Shown: piece after piece, positions 1 through 11,827 of the stretch
Numbering within the stretch: the stretch's first letter is position 1
How the letters are laid out: the number at the start of each line of letters is the position of its first letter
Notes under the pieces: generated by a model
Seen by the model: the letters and a program-made list of their open reading frames with translations, nothing else
Told to the model about the DNA's origin: nothing
The model's database searches: none
Assembly: GCA_033239125.1 (NCBI GenBank)
Contig: BSWB01000001.1
Location: 40,583,501 to 40,647,500, forward strand
Direction of reading: 5' to 3'
Length of the DNA stretch: 64,000 bases
Origin: Fagopyrum homotropicum
Taxonomy: Eukaryota; Streptophyta; Magnoliopsida; Caryophyllales; Polygonaceae
Position numbers and translations under genes: made by a program

Positions 1-900
1 ATTCTAAGACTCGAGGGAGATAGAGAAAAGGACACCAGTCGGACGAAGCACTCTTGCACGTTGGGTTGTTTCTCATGACAGAAGCGAGGAGTGTCTCTTA
101 GCCTGCTGCAACCCACGACATAGCTGATTCAAGGCGGATTGATGTCTTTAGCGCGAAGGCCGAAAGTCCTGGCATCTGTCCTGGGTTTTCCTTGGTCAGA
201 AGGAGGCCACGAGAAAGGAAGAGGAGAGAAGGGCGACGAGGTAAAACGTGGTTATCGATCTTCTGCGAGAACTGAAGAAACGTGGCTGTCTGGAGTGTTC
301 AACAGAGAAGGGCGACGAGGCTGAAGTACAACGAGGCTGTCTGGAGGCTTCAGTAGAGAAGGGCGACGAGGCTGCATTCCTTAGGTTCCTTGAATCTGGA
401 CATGAGAGGGGGAGTTGTACGTGCGGCAGTTACGGGTAGACTATGCTCATTAAGGAAGGCGTGTTGAAGAAGCGTGAGGATAGGAGAGAGAGTAAGGGTT
501 GCGGCTGATGGGAAGCGAGAGAAGCTGCAGATCGTCCATGTTGAGGCTTCGTGGGCTTCTCCTATTTGGTGGGCCAACGTGCAAGCAAGGCAGATCGGAG
601 AGGAGTGGGCTGGATGTGCACCAAGGAGAGGCTGGGCTGAAACTTGTCAAGAGTTTGTCAAAAGTCTGTCATGATCTAGTCAAAAGGTTGTCATGACCTT
701 GTCAAATACACATAGATATAAACTAGGGTTTGTAAGTTTAAGGTTTTGTTGGAATAATCATCATTTTATGTGAGTTTAGACTTACAACAAATTATAGGAT
801 TAGTCATGTTAGATAACACTAAATATCATGTACCCGGATCATCGGGTCGAAATTCTGTTCGACGTGGAAATAAACGGAAAATAAAAATCCGGATATTACA
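1..900 (-). mobile_element. LTR 1 of the array (partial, cut by window edge)
   Basis: This is the right 900 bp of an LTR whose full length is known from the copies at 4835-7894 and 11828-14888. It ends in GGATATTACA at 900, directly beside the purine tract of the internal region. It contains three copies of an AGAAGGGCGACGAGG-type motif (about 222-372) and short GTCAAAAG/GTCATGA repeats at 640-706. No protein-coding signal was found. Confidence 0.9.
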
Positions 901-921
901 TCAGTACCCCCTAAAAATAAG
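901..921 (-). other. Polypurine tract next to LTR 1
   Basis: On the minus strand the bases before the LTR read TTTTTAGGGGGTACTGA and then TGTAATATCC, the LTR start. A G-rich tract at this place is the expected plus-strand primer of an LTR retrotransposon. Identical copies occur at 7895 and 14889. Confidence 0.7.
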
Positions 922-3900
922 TTTCGTCCCGAAACTTAGGGGTTAATAATCATGATTGGCCTTTAAGGCACCAGTCGGGTGTATCAAATCACTGCACAAA
1001 AGCATCGTCGTTTCTACCTCTAAGTACTCCCACACCAAAGGTCATCAATATAACAAACAAGACTAAACACTCAAGCATGAAATAAACAAGTAGTCAAACA
1101 ATAGCACACACATGCAGGATCAAGCCCTAACTAGTTGTTTTCAAGGTTACCACTATCTTTGTATAGATCTCTGAAAGGTTACGACGTCTCATACTATCCA
1201 CAATATCTCAAGTAGCCTCATCAGCTTTTCATTAAACTCGTTTCTCCGAAAATCTTTTCATGTACATACATCATAAGCGCTTGCTACCACGTTCTAGATT
1301 GGTTATCGAATATCTCACCGGTATCATTCGACCCAACTGTCCAATCCTCTATTCTGAGGACCTAACTCGTGTTTAGTAGGTATTCCCACTAACTAAATCC
1401 GTTGACAATGGGGTTGCTCTCCTAAATAGGGTGAGGAATACTAGTCCTTCAATCACTTTCAACTCCGCTTGCAAGGTCTCACAAGGTTGTCTTACATAAC
1501 TCACTTCTAGATCTTTTGATGACCTTCCTGAGGTGATTTATTCCAATTCCTTTCTTTATGGTCTTCTGAAGGGTTTCGGGTATCCAATCTAGGATATCCC
1601 CCCTTATACATCTCCCGGCACTTCACTAAGTGCTTAAGGCTAGTTGTATCACAACTCACTTGGTCTTATGTCCTAATATGACTCCGTCATATGGTTCCTC
1701 CATTAAAGAACCGTCATCTGCTCATTTTTTTTAGTCTTAAACTTGATATAACTTAACAATCAAAATCCGGTGGTCAATCTTTGTGTTCTATCGACGTCAT
1801 CATATTATTTTATAGATCTCTAGCTCAACTCAAGCTTCTTACGCAGTATCCAGATCTTAGGTGATATAGAATGTATTCGCGATGACAACACTAGACACAA
1901 GGTGATCTTACGTCACCACCATTTGATCATAACTAATTGATAACTGCTAACACCCCATCAACATTCCACTCTTATATCTCTCACGTCTATCAGACGGATA
2001 ATATTCTCTGACTTGCAACGCAACTCGGATCCGTTCTGATATAACATTACATGTAAACTCTACCTGAGATTATGCTTTCTCTATGTGCGATTACTGAGTT
2101 GCAAGCATACCCTTGTCGCTTCTTTCCTTAATAATCTTCTGACTCGGTAGGGTAGTTATTCACTTTGAGTTTCCTAGGGTGAACCCTGCACAATACTTCT
2201 GTTACGTCGTAAATTCTTCTCCTAATCCCTCAAGAAAACTCACTCTAGAGTACTCCATTAGTACAACAGTCAAAACCCACTTGCCTAGCAACATGTAACG
2301 AAGCCGCCATTCTTCACTCGGATCCATAATAGGGTACCACTCCCAATCTATAACCCCTATATGCCATACTTTCCCGTCTACCTTGATGGTGGTACAATTC
2401 TTCCATAAAATTTATAGTCACTCAGCATAGTCCATCTCATGTTAGTTCTCATCAAAACGTATTTCACCAACTACCATCATCTTAAATTCGACACGTCGTT
2501 TTTCTTTATCATTGAGTTTCTTGCTTTGTGGGTAAGGACTCACCACGCTTCTGCTGCGCTACTTTGCTAATTCTATTTTCACCCATTAAATATATGGACA
2601 TTTTTTGTAAGTCCAAAGTGATTGACCCCAAACTCTTTACCCAAATTGCACTATTAGTCCTTTCCAGATGGAGTAACAAGTATTTTTCTTACTCGCATTC
2701 CCGAAATAAATTAACTATCGAAAAACAACCTCTTCCGTTTACTTTCTTAAATCTTCTAAGACGGATCCACACTCCGTGACTCGACCCGAGTTTGATCTTA
2801 ACTAGCCAACACGATTTTCTTTATATTTTTAGTTCATCCAAGAAGGTTGTCGTTGCCTCTTTGAGGAAATCCTCCAAAGTATCGGTATAGTTAATTCAAT
2901 AATCCACAATCCCAGATATCTCCTCTTAACTGTACATAACTCATCAATACCAACAACACTTGCAAGTCCTCCGCTGACGTTGCTTATTCTAGAGTTGATT
3001 TACCTCAACATATCGTACTCACTCTTCTCATACTTCTAATGGCGTAAAATTCCTGGTACGCATCCACTACTCGGTTAACTCTTTTCTCCTTTGTTAGTTC
3101 ATTCTATCCTCCCCACTTCCGTTTCCTTAGACCAATTCTCTTCCACCAGTCCACTAGGTCATTCTCACATGTTCCTTCATTAGCGTTGTTTATAATATTG
3201 CTCTGTTGAACTCCATTGACTCTGCTACCGGCCTCTTACTCCTCTAGTTCTTCTTTTATAATCCATCTGTACTAACTGTGATATGCACCCTTTTCCTAGC
3301 CAGTAGGCAGTAAATTCTTCACACGCTTCCCTTGGTCTTCAATGACATACAGGGGGTCCTTTCTGACCGTCTAGTCTTTCTTCTTAAGTTCTTAATTAGG
3401 GTTACTGACGCGTCTCCTTATCTGCCACCCAGTTACTACTAGTTGACCTGCACGTGTTATGACTCAGTTATTACCAACTAGTCTTTAGTTGACCTTCCAT
3501 AAGATCACGGACTTATTGTTATTCTATTTCTTTTGAAGTTTGATACGCTTGGTGAACTCTATCTCTCCAAATTTATTTGTTAATACTCCTTCAGCTCCTT
3601 CCAAAGTTGCATTTCTCTTATTATCTTATGGGATCACTATCTTCTTTTGAGTCTAGTCCTAACATTCACCTGCCGTCAATGAGTTTATTAAGTCTTCCAC
3701 GATAACTTATAAGCGTGTCTTCACAATTATTCTTACTTTGTTCATCATCTGTTTGCGGTTCTCTGGTATGAACCGTTAGTGTTGGTAACTTAAATCTCTT
3801 TGTAAATGAGAAATTATTGCGGACCCTTGAGTCCACCAAATCACTTTTCCACATTCTTCCCCTTGTTTAGTTTTGTCTTGATCATGTCGCCTTTATAAAA

Positions 3901-4820
3901 ATTCGTTGTCTCAATTTTAGACTTCTAGTTTCTTGGATACTTATGTCGGACTTTCATTCAAAACTCTCATATCCTTGAAGGACTCCACATGCTTCCATGG
4001 TTACAGGATTTATTTCTCGTCATCAAACTCACTCTTTATCTTTGTACCTTTTAACTTCTCACAACTGGGTCGACACTCTATCTTCTTTGTACTCTCATGT
4101 CCATGCTTGCTTATGGCGGCGTCCGTCTTGATAGTCACGTCCTTTACACCGAAATTCTTGGTTGTACTCCGTTCTATATGATTCTTGTTTCTCCATTTTT
4201 ATCTCCATTCTACGCTCTCGTCGTCTCTTGCATGGTTCTTCTAATTCATCTCTCGACTTCATACGACAAAGCCCCTTGCATGATTCTCAATTTCTTCTAT
4301 CTAAGCTGACTCGGGAACTTCTTTCTCATCCGGTTGTACTGGCGGTAAAAATTTTCTAAACATCTTTACTGCTTTGCCCACCCGTCCTTCGGATGATTTA
4401 TAAGTCACCAGGACGTCCATCAGAGTATCATACTAAATCTTGGTCTGAATCCCTTATCTCGTGTGGAAAACTCTTCAAACTCGTTACCGATTTATCATGA
4501 GGCGCTAATCGCTTCATGATATCACAACTAAAGAATACAATATATCCTTTAGGATACTAGCATACTACACACACACCGATATATAATTTACACTAAAACC
4601 TATCGATATAAGTCTATATACTAACTCACCTATCGTTCCAAGCTGCAGAGATCCACGGAGAACGATGGTGGTCCGACGTACTACTAACCCAACAACCCGA
4701 CTATGCACGTGTGTAAAAACAGAAATCCGTTTTGAAAATCTTAGACCCCTTTCGGGTTCTAGTTATTTTATACATTCGGTCTTTCAGAAGATTTCAAGTG
4801 CCATTGTTGCCAACCCAGAG

Positions 4821-4831
4821 CTCTGATACCA
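4821..4831 (-). other. Primer-binding site (initiator tRNA-Met type)
   Basis: The minus strand reads TGGTATCAGAGCTCTGG three bases from the LTR end. TGGTATCAGAG is the classic plant LTR-element primer site complementary to the 3' end of initiator tRNA-Met. It fixes the element orientation as minus. Equivalent sites lie near 11814-11824 and 18809-18819; just inside the last, a G of the flank has changed. Confidence 0.85.
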
Positions 4832-4834
4832 TGT

Positions 4835-7800
4835 TGTAACACCCCAAATTCTCGGAACTCGGGGAGCTACTGGTTAGGACCTCACAATGGGTCCCGACCT
4901 TGGTTTAACAACAACATTACTTGGATCTTACAACAAGGCACAAATGTATTTAAAACAATTTCTAAAACATAATATTTTTAATGGTATAAACATACACATG
5001 TGACAACCTTACAAACAATTATATAAAGATACATAACATGCATGACGTATGGAAGACTCCCCGTCCCCATCTAATGAGTACGTGGACCCGGCTGACCATC
5101 CGTTCCGGATCTCTCTGCAACTGTCTATCTCTACAAATCTACAACACGGATAAACCGTTAGCTAACTATCCAAATATAAGCAAAAATGATAACAGCACAA
5201 ACACAAGCAGAAACAAAATAAACAAACATCATGCTGGCACTCAACCGTTTATTATCTATTATTTAAGTGATTCACATTATTCAATTTAAGTTGTGGCACG
5301 AGAATTATTATTAGTTCTCGCCTCCGTTCCTTATCCAACTGGTGTAGGTCTAGCTGACTTCCACTGGTAGCATCACTACAAACCACGTATGGACTAGTCC
5401 CGAAAGAAACCCCCAGCGCCCGGCGAGCTACTAAGCAGAATGCCACCGCCCGTTACTCTTAGGCCAAAATATAGGTCGGTAATTATATATCACAACCTAT
5501 CTCTCTAACATTTCAATCACACACCACCATCATCATTTATACTCATATGTAGCAGTCAGCTAAGTAAGCCCAAAGGACTTACCTGATATAAAGCTCGACT
5601 CTCTGTAAACCAACTCGCTCTGTAAACTGTAGCAACTCAGTTGCCTGTCAAAGGAGATAAGTGCATTAGCACACTCCTACGTAGTTAGAAGTCTAAGACT
5701 TCTAAAATAGAATAATATATTAAGACATAACTAGTTGCAGTATTAATTTAGGGTAAAATGACCATTTTACCCTTGGTCCCGAAATTCCCGAAAATTCTAA
5801 AATTCATGTCTAAACTCCTATTTGAGATTCTAAAATCATTTCTAACTCCCAAAGCTTCGTTTGGTTCCAAGCTAACATTTTTCCTATGTTACTATTTTCC
5901 GGGAAATCGTAAAGGTCTAACTTCGATTCCAAATATAAAATTCGTAACCGCTTATAAAAATTCCGACTTAAAACCCTAGATTATCTATGATGTCCTATCT
6001 AACTTTAGGAGAAATAATTTCTCCAAACTGTTCATTCAACAGTTTTATAAAAATTCCTAAAGTTGACTACTCCCTTTACAAATTCTATACTTAGCCAAAA
6101 TCTGAGTACACTTTGAAAAATCATAACTCCTAAACCACTCACTGGAATTATCCCAAATTTTGATATGTTCTACTATAAAATCTTAACTATAATATATCCA
6201 AAATTCAGCCGGAAAGGATATCAAGAGCTTATTCAAAATCATCTCACAAAACAGCATCACTTGCTGTTTTCCCCCAACACTCAGCACATATATAAAAACG
6301 TCAACTTTGAAACACAATAACTCTCGAACCGTAACTCCGATTCTTCCCAAATTTTAATATGATCTACAACAAGATGTCAAATATATCATATCAAAAATTC
6401 AAGCCTAACAGAGATCAAAAGCCTATTCTAAACTATCTCACAAAACAGCATCCCATGCTGTTTTTCTCAACTCAGCACATTTATAAAACTGAACTTTGAA
6501 ACCTCATATCTCTCTAACCATAACATGGATTCCTCTGAAATTTTAGTATGATCTACTATACTATATCAACTATAACTTGTCCGAAATTCAAGTCTAACAG
6601 AAGTCAATAACCCCTCTAAATTTATTCCACAAAACTGCATTTCAAGCAAAATTCCTCAAACTCAGCACACAAAAAAAAAACTGCATTAGAAGCCAACTTT
6701 GGGACACCATAACTTTCAAACTGTAACTCCGATTCTTCTCAATTTTTGATATGGTCTACTATACAATACCATATATAACATATCCGAAAACCATAAACAA
6801 AGGAGGAGTCTAGCTTACCCAAATCTGGACCCAAACTTGGTTGTTTGTCACAGTTTTAAAAGCTCCGAAAAAGACTGAATTTGCACTGCTCCTCTATGGA
6901 TTTTCTGAGTATGTTTAGGAGACATAAAAGGCACCCATTAGGCATGAACTCGTAGACGGAAGTGCAAGGAAGGAAGGGGTTTGATTCTTACCCGATTCTA
7001 AGACTCGAGGGAGATAGAGAAAAGGACACCAGTCGGACGAAGCACTCTTGCACGTTGGGTTGTTTCTCATGACAGAAGCGAGGAGTGTCTCTTAGCCTGC
7101 TGCAACCCACGACATAGCTGATTCAAGGCGGATTGATGTCTTTAGCGCGAAGGCCGAAAGTCCTGGCATCTGTCCTGGGTTTTCCTTGGTCAGAAGGAGG
7201 CCACGAGAAAGGAAGAGGAGAGAAGGGCGACGAGGTAAAACGTGGTTATCGATCTTCTGCGAGAACTGAAGAAACGTGGCTGTCTGGAGTGTTCAACAGA
7301 GAAGGGCGACGAGGCTGAAGTACAACGAGGCTGTCTGGAGGCTTCAGCAGAGAAGGGCGACGAGGCTGCATTCCTTAGGTTCCTTGAATCTGGACATGAG
7401 AGGGGGAGTTGTACGTGCGGCAGTTACGGGTAGACTATGCTCATTAAGGAAGGCGTGTTGAAGAAGCGTGAGGATAGGAGAGAGAGTAAGGGTTGCGGCT
7501 GATGGGAAGCGAGAGAAGCTGCAGATCGTCCATGTTGAGGCTTCGTGGGCTTCTCCTATTTGGTGGGCCAACGTGCAAGCAAGGCAGATCGGAGAGGAGT
7601 GGGCTGGATGTGCACCAAGGAGAGGCTGGGCTGAAACTTGTCAAGAGTTTGTCAAAAGTCTGTCATGATCTAGTCAAAAGGTTGTCATGACCTTGTCAAA
7701 TACACATAGATATAAACTAGGGTTTGTAAGTTTAAGGTTTTGTTGGAATAATCATCATTTTATGTGAGTTTAGACTTACAACAAATTATAGGATTAGTCA

Positions 7801-7894
7801 TGTTAGATAACACTAAATATCATGTACCCGGATCATCGGGTCGAAATTCTGTTCGACGTGGAAATAAACGGAAAATAAAAATCCGGATATTACA
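4835..7894 (-). mobile_element. LTR 2 of the array (complete, 3,060 bp)
   Basis: Complete LTR from TGTAACACC to ATATTACA, shared between internal regions 1 and 2. Its left part is related to the LTR starts at 42323 and 62636 (TGTAACACC, ACAACAAGGCACAA, ACACGG-TAAACCGTTAGCTA), which groups all three in one gypsy lineage. It contains about four degenerate ~190-bp tandem subrepeats at 6100-6790 and a dyad AAGTAAGCC..GGACTTACCT at 5562-5584. It has no coding frame of note. Confidence 0.92.
6100..6790. repeat. About four ~190-bp degenerate subrepeats inside LTR 2
   Basis: Each unit carries AACTTTG-AACACATAACTC, then a TAACTCCGATTCTTC-like block, TTTTGATATGATCTACTATA, a TCACAAAACAGCAT run and CTCAGCACA. 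Units begin near 6110, 6303, 6490 and 6697. Divergence between units is clear, so the amplification predates the array. The same block recurs at about 13094-13784 and 20089-20779. Confidence 0.75.
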
Positions 7895-10800
7895 TCAGTA
7901 CCCCCTAAAAATAAGTTTCGTCCCGAAACTTAGGGGTTAATAATCATGATTGGCCTTTAAGGCACCAGTCGGGTGTATCAAATCACTGCACAAAAGCATC
8001 GTCGTTTCTACCTCTAAGTACTCCCACACCAAAGGTCATCAATATAACAAACAAGACTAAACACTCAAGCATGAAATAAACAAGTAGTCAAACAATAGCA
8101 CACACATGCAGGATCAAGCCCTAACTAGTTGTTTTCAAGGTTACCACTATCTTTGTATAGATCTCTGAAAGGTTACGACGTCTCATACTATCCACAATAT
8201 CTCAAGTAGCCTCATCAGCTTTTCATAAAACTCGTTTCTCCGAAAATCTTTTCATGTACATACATCATAAGCGCTTGCTACCACGTTCTAGATTGGTTAT
8301 CGAATATCTCACCGGTATCATTCGACCCAACTGTCCAATCCTCTATTCTGAGGACCTAACTCGTGTTTAGTAGGTATTCCCACTAACTAAATCCGTGGAC
8401 AATGGGGTTGCTCTCCTAAATAGGGTGAGGAATACTAGTCCTTCAATCACTTTCAACTCCGCTTGCAAGGTCTCACAAGGTTGTCTTACATAACTCACTT
8501 CTAGATCTTTTGATGACCTTCCTGAGGTGATTTATTCCAATTCCTTTCTTTATGGTCTTCTGAAGGGTTTCGGGTATCCAATCTAGGATATCCCCCCTTA
8601 TACATCTCCCGGCACTTCACTAAGTGCTTAAGGCTAGTTGTATCACAACTCACTTGGTCTTATGTCCTAATATGACTCCGTCATATGGTTCCTCCATTAA
8701 AGAACCGTCATCTGCTCATTTTTTTTAGTCTTAAACTTGATATAACTTAACAATCAAAATCCGGTGGTCAATCTTTGTGTTCTATCGACGTCATCATATT
8801 ATTTTATAGATCTCTAGCTCAACTCAAGCTTCTTACGCAGTATCCAGATCTTAGGTGATATAGAATGTATTCGCGATGACAACACTAGACACAAGGTGAT
8901 CTTACGTCACCACCATTTGATCATAACTAATTGATAACTGCTAACACCCCATCAACATTCCACTCTTATATCTCTCACGTCTATCAGACGGATATATTCT
9001 CTGACTTGCAACGCAACTCGGATCCGTTCTGATATAACATTACATGTAAACTCTACCTGAGATTATGCTTTCTCTATGTGCGATTACTGAGTTGCAAGCA
9101 TACCCTTGTCGCTTCTTTCCTTAATAATCTTCTGACTCGGTAGGGTAGTTATTCACTTTGAGTTTCCTAGGGTGAACCCTGCACAATACTTCTGTTACGT
9201 CGTAAATTCTTCTCCTAATCCCTCAAGAAAACTCACTCTAGAGTACTCCATTAGTACAACAGTCAAAACCCACTTGCCTAGCAACATGTAACGAAGCCGC
9301 CATTCTTCACTCGGATCCATAATAGGGTACCACTCCCAATCTATAACCCCTATATGCCATACTTTCCCGTCTACCTTGATGGTGGTACAATTCTTCCATA
9401 AAATTTATAGTCACTCAGCATAGTCCATCTCATGTTAGTTCTCATCAAAACGTATTTCACCAACTACCATCATCTTAAATTCGACACGTCGTTTTTCTTT
9501 ATCATTGAGTTTCTTGCTTTGTGGGTAAGGACTCACCACGCTTCTGCTGCGCTACTTTGCTAATTCTATTTTCACCCATTAAATATATGGACATTTTTTG
9601 TAAGTCCAAAGTGATTGACCCCAAACTCTTTACCCAAATTGCACTATTAGTCCTTTCCAGATGGAGTAACAAGTATTTTTCTTACTCGCATTCCCGAAAT
9701 AAATTAACTATCGAAAAACAACCTCTTCCGTTTACTTTCTTAAATCTTCTAAGACGGATCCACACTCCGTGACTCGACCCGAGTTTGATCTTAACTAGCC
9801 AACACGATTTTCTTTATATTTTTAGTTCATCCAAGAAGGTTGTCGTTGCCTCTTTGAGGAAATCCTCCAAAGTATCGGTATAGTTAATTCAATAATCCAC
9901 AATCCCAGATATCTCCTCTTAACTGTACATAACTCATCAATACCAACAACACTTGCAAGTCCTCCGCTGACGTTGCTTATTCTAGAGTTGATTTACCTCA
10001 ACATATCGTACTCACTCTTCTCATACTTCTAATGGCGTAAAATTCCTGGTACGCATCCACTACTCGGTTAACTCTTTTCTCCTTTGTTAGTTCATTCTAT
10101 CCTCCCCACTTCCGTTTCCTTAGACCAATTCTCTTCCACCAGTCCACTAGGTCATTCTCACATGTTCCTTCATTAGCGTTGTTTATAATATTGCTCTGTT
10201 GAACTCCATTGACTCTGCTACCGGCCTCTTACTCCTCTAGTTCTTCTTTTATAATCCATCTGTACTAACTGTGATATGCACCCTTTTCCTAGCCAGTAGG
10301 CAGTAAATTCTTCACACGCTTCCCTTGGTCTTCAATGACATACAGGGGGTCCTTTCTGACCGTCTAGTCTTTCTTCTTAAGTTCTTAATTAGGGTTACTG
10401 ACGCGTCTCCTTATCTGCCACCCAGTTACTACTAGTTGACCTGCACGTGTTATGACTCAGTTATTACCAACTAGTCTTTAGTTGACCTTCCATAAGATCA
10501 CGGACTTATTGTTATTCTATTTCTTTTGAAGTTTGATACGCTTGGTGAACTCTATCTCTCCAAATTTCTTTGTTAATACTCCTTCAGCTCCTTCCAAAGT
10601 TGCATTTCTCTTATTATCTTATGGGATCACTATCTTCTTTTGAGTCTAGTCCTAACATTCACCTGCCGTCAATGAGTTTATTAAGTCTTCCACGATAACT
10701 TATAAGCGTGTCTTCACAATTATTCTTACTTTGTTCATCATCTGTTTGCGGTTCTCTGGTATGAACCGTTAGTGTTGGTAACTTAAATCTCTTTGTAAAT

Positions 10801-11827
10801 GAGAAATTATTGCGGACCCTTGAGTCCACCAAATCACTTTTCCACATTCTTCCCCTTGTTTAGTTTTGTCTTGATCATGTCGCCTTTATAAAAATTCGTT
10901 GTCTCAATTTTAGACTTCTAGTTTCTTGGATACTTATGTCGGACTTTCATTCAAAACTCTCATATCCTTGAAGGACTCCACATGCTTCCATGGTTACAAG
11001 ATTTATTTCTCGTCATCAAACTCACTCTTTATCTTTGTACCTTTTAACTTCTCACAACTGGGTCGACACTCTATCTTCTTTGTACTCTCATGTCCATGCT
11101 TGCTTATGGCGGCGTCCGTCTTGATAGTCACGTCCTTTACACCGAAATTCTTGGTTGTACTCCGTTCTATATGATTCTTGTTTCTCCATTTTTATCTCCA
11201 TTCTACGCTCTCGTCGTCTCTTGCATGGTTCTTCTAATTCATCTCTCGACTTCATACGACAAAGCCCCTTGCATGATTCTCAATTTCTTCTATCTAAGCT
11301 GACTCGGGAACTTCTTTCTCATCCGGTTGTACTGGCGGTAAAAATTTTCTAAACATCTTTACTGCTTTGCCCACCCGTCCTTCGGATGATTTATAAGTCA
11401 CCAGGACGTCCATCAGAGTATCATACTAAATCTTGGTCTGAATCCCTTATCTCGTGTGGAAAACTCTTCAAACTCGTTACCGATTTATCATGAGGCGCTA
11501 ATCGCTTCATGATATCACAACTAAAGAATACAATATATCCTTTAGGATACTAGCATACTACACACACACCGATATATAATTTACACTAAAACCTATCGAT
11601 ATAAGTCTATATACTAACTCACCTATCGTTCCAAGCTGCAGAGATCCACGGAGAACGATGGTGGTCCGACGTACTACTAACCCAACAACCCGACTATGCA
11701 CGTGTGTAAAAACAGAAATCCGTTTTGAAAATCTTAGACCCCTTTCGGGTTCTAGTTATTTTATACATTCGGTCTTTCAGAAGATTTCAAGTGCCATTGT
11801 TGCCAACCCAGAGCTCTGATACCATGT
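7895..11827 (-). mobile_element. Internal region 2 of LARD-like element (non-coding)
   Basis: Near-identical to internal region 1, with the same tract and primer site. It carries its own private differences: A instead of T at 8227, G instead of T at 8397, a 1-bp loss near 8993 and A instead of G near 10999. No domain-bearing frame is present. Confidence 0.88.

Larger units (their letters stand above)
901..4834 (-). mobile_element. Internal region 1 of LARD-like element (non-coding)
   Basis: This lies between LTR 1 and LTR 2. The end beside LTR 1 has the CCCCCTA purine-tract complement followed by AGTTTCGTCCCGAAACTT. A very similar block (AAGTTTCATCCCGAAACTT) sits at the same place in the coding gypsy element near 46190. 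The other end carries the primer-binding site. Only short open frames (at most 83 codons) exist on either strand and none shows gag, protease, RT or integrase motifs. It is probably a non-autonomous chromovirus derivative that needs proteins in trans. Confidence 0.85.

Noticed and set aside
139..439. Short open frames in the array LTR repeated at 7133, 14127 and 21122
   Set aside because: They recur only because the whole unit is tandemly duplicated. They overlap in several frames, are under 85 codons, have no domain and lie in LTR DNA.
2528..4359. Short frames of 62-83 codons in the array internal region
   Set aside because: No retroelement motif, no codon conservation signal beyond the copy identity, and similar-size frames on both strands.
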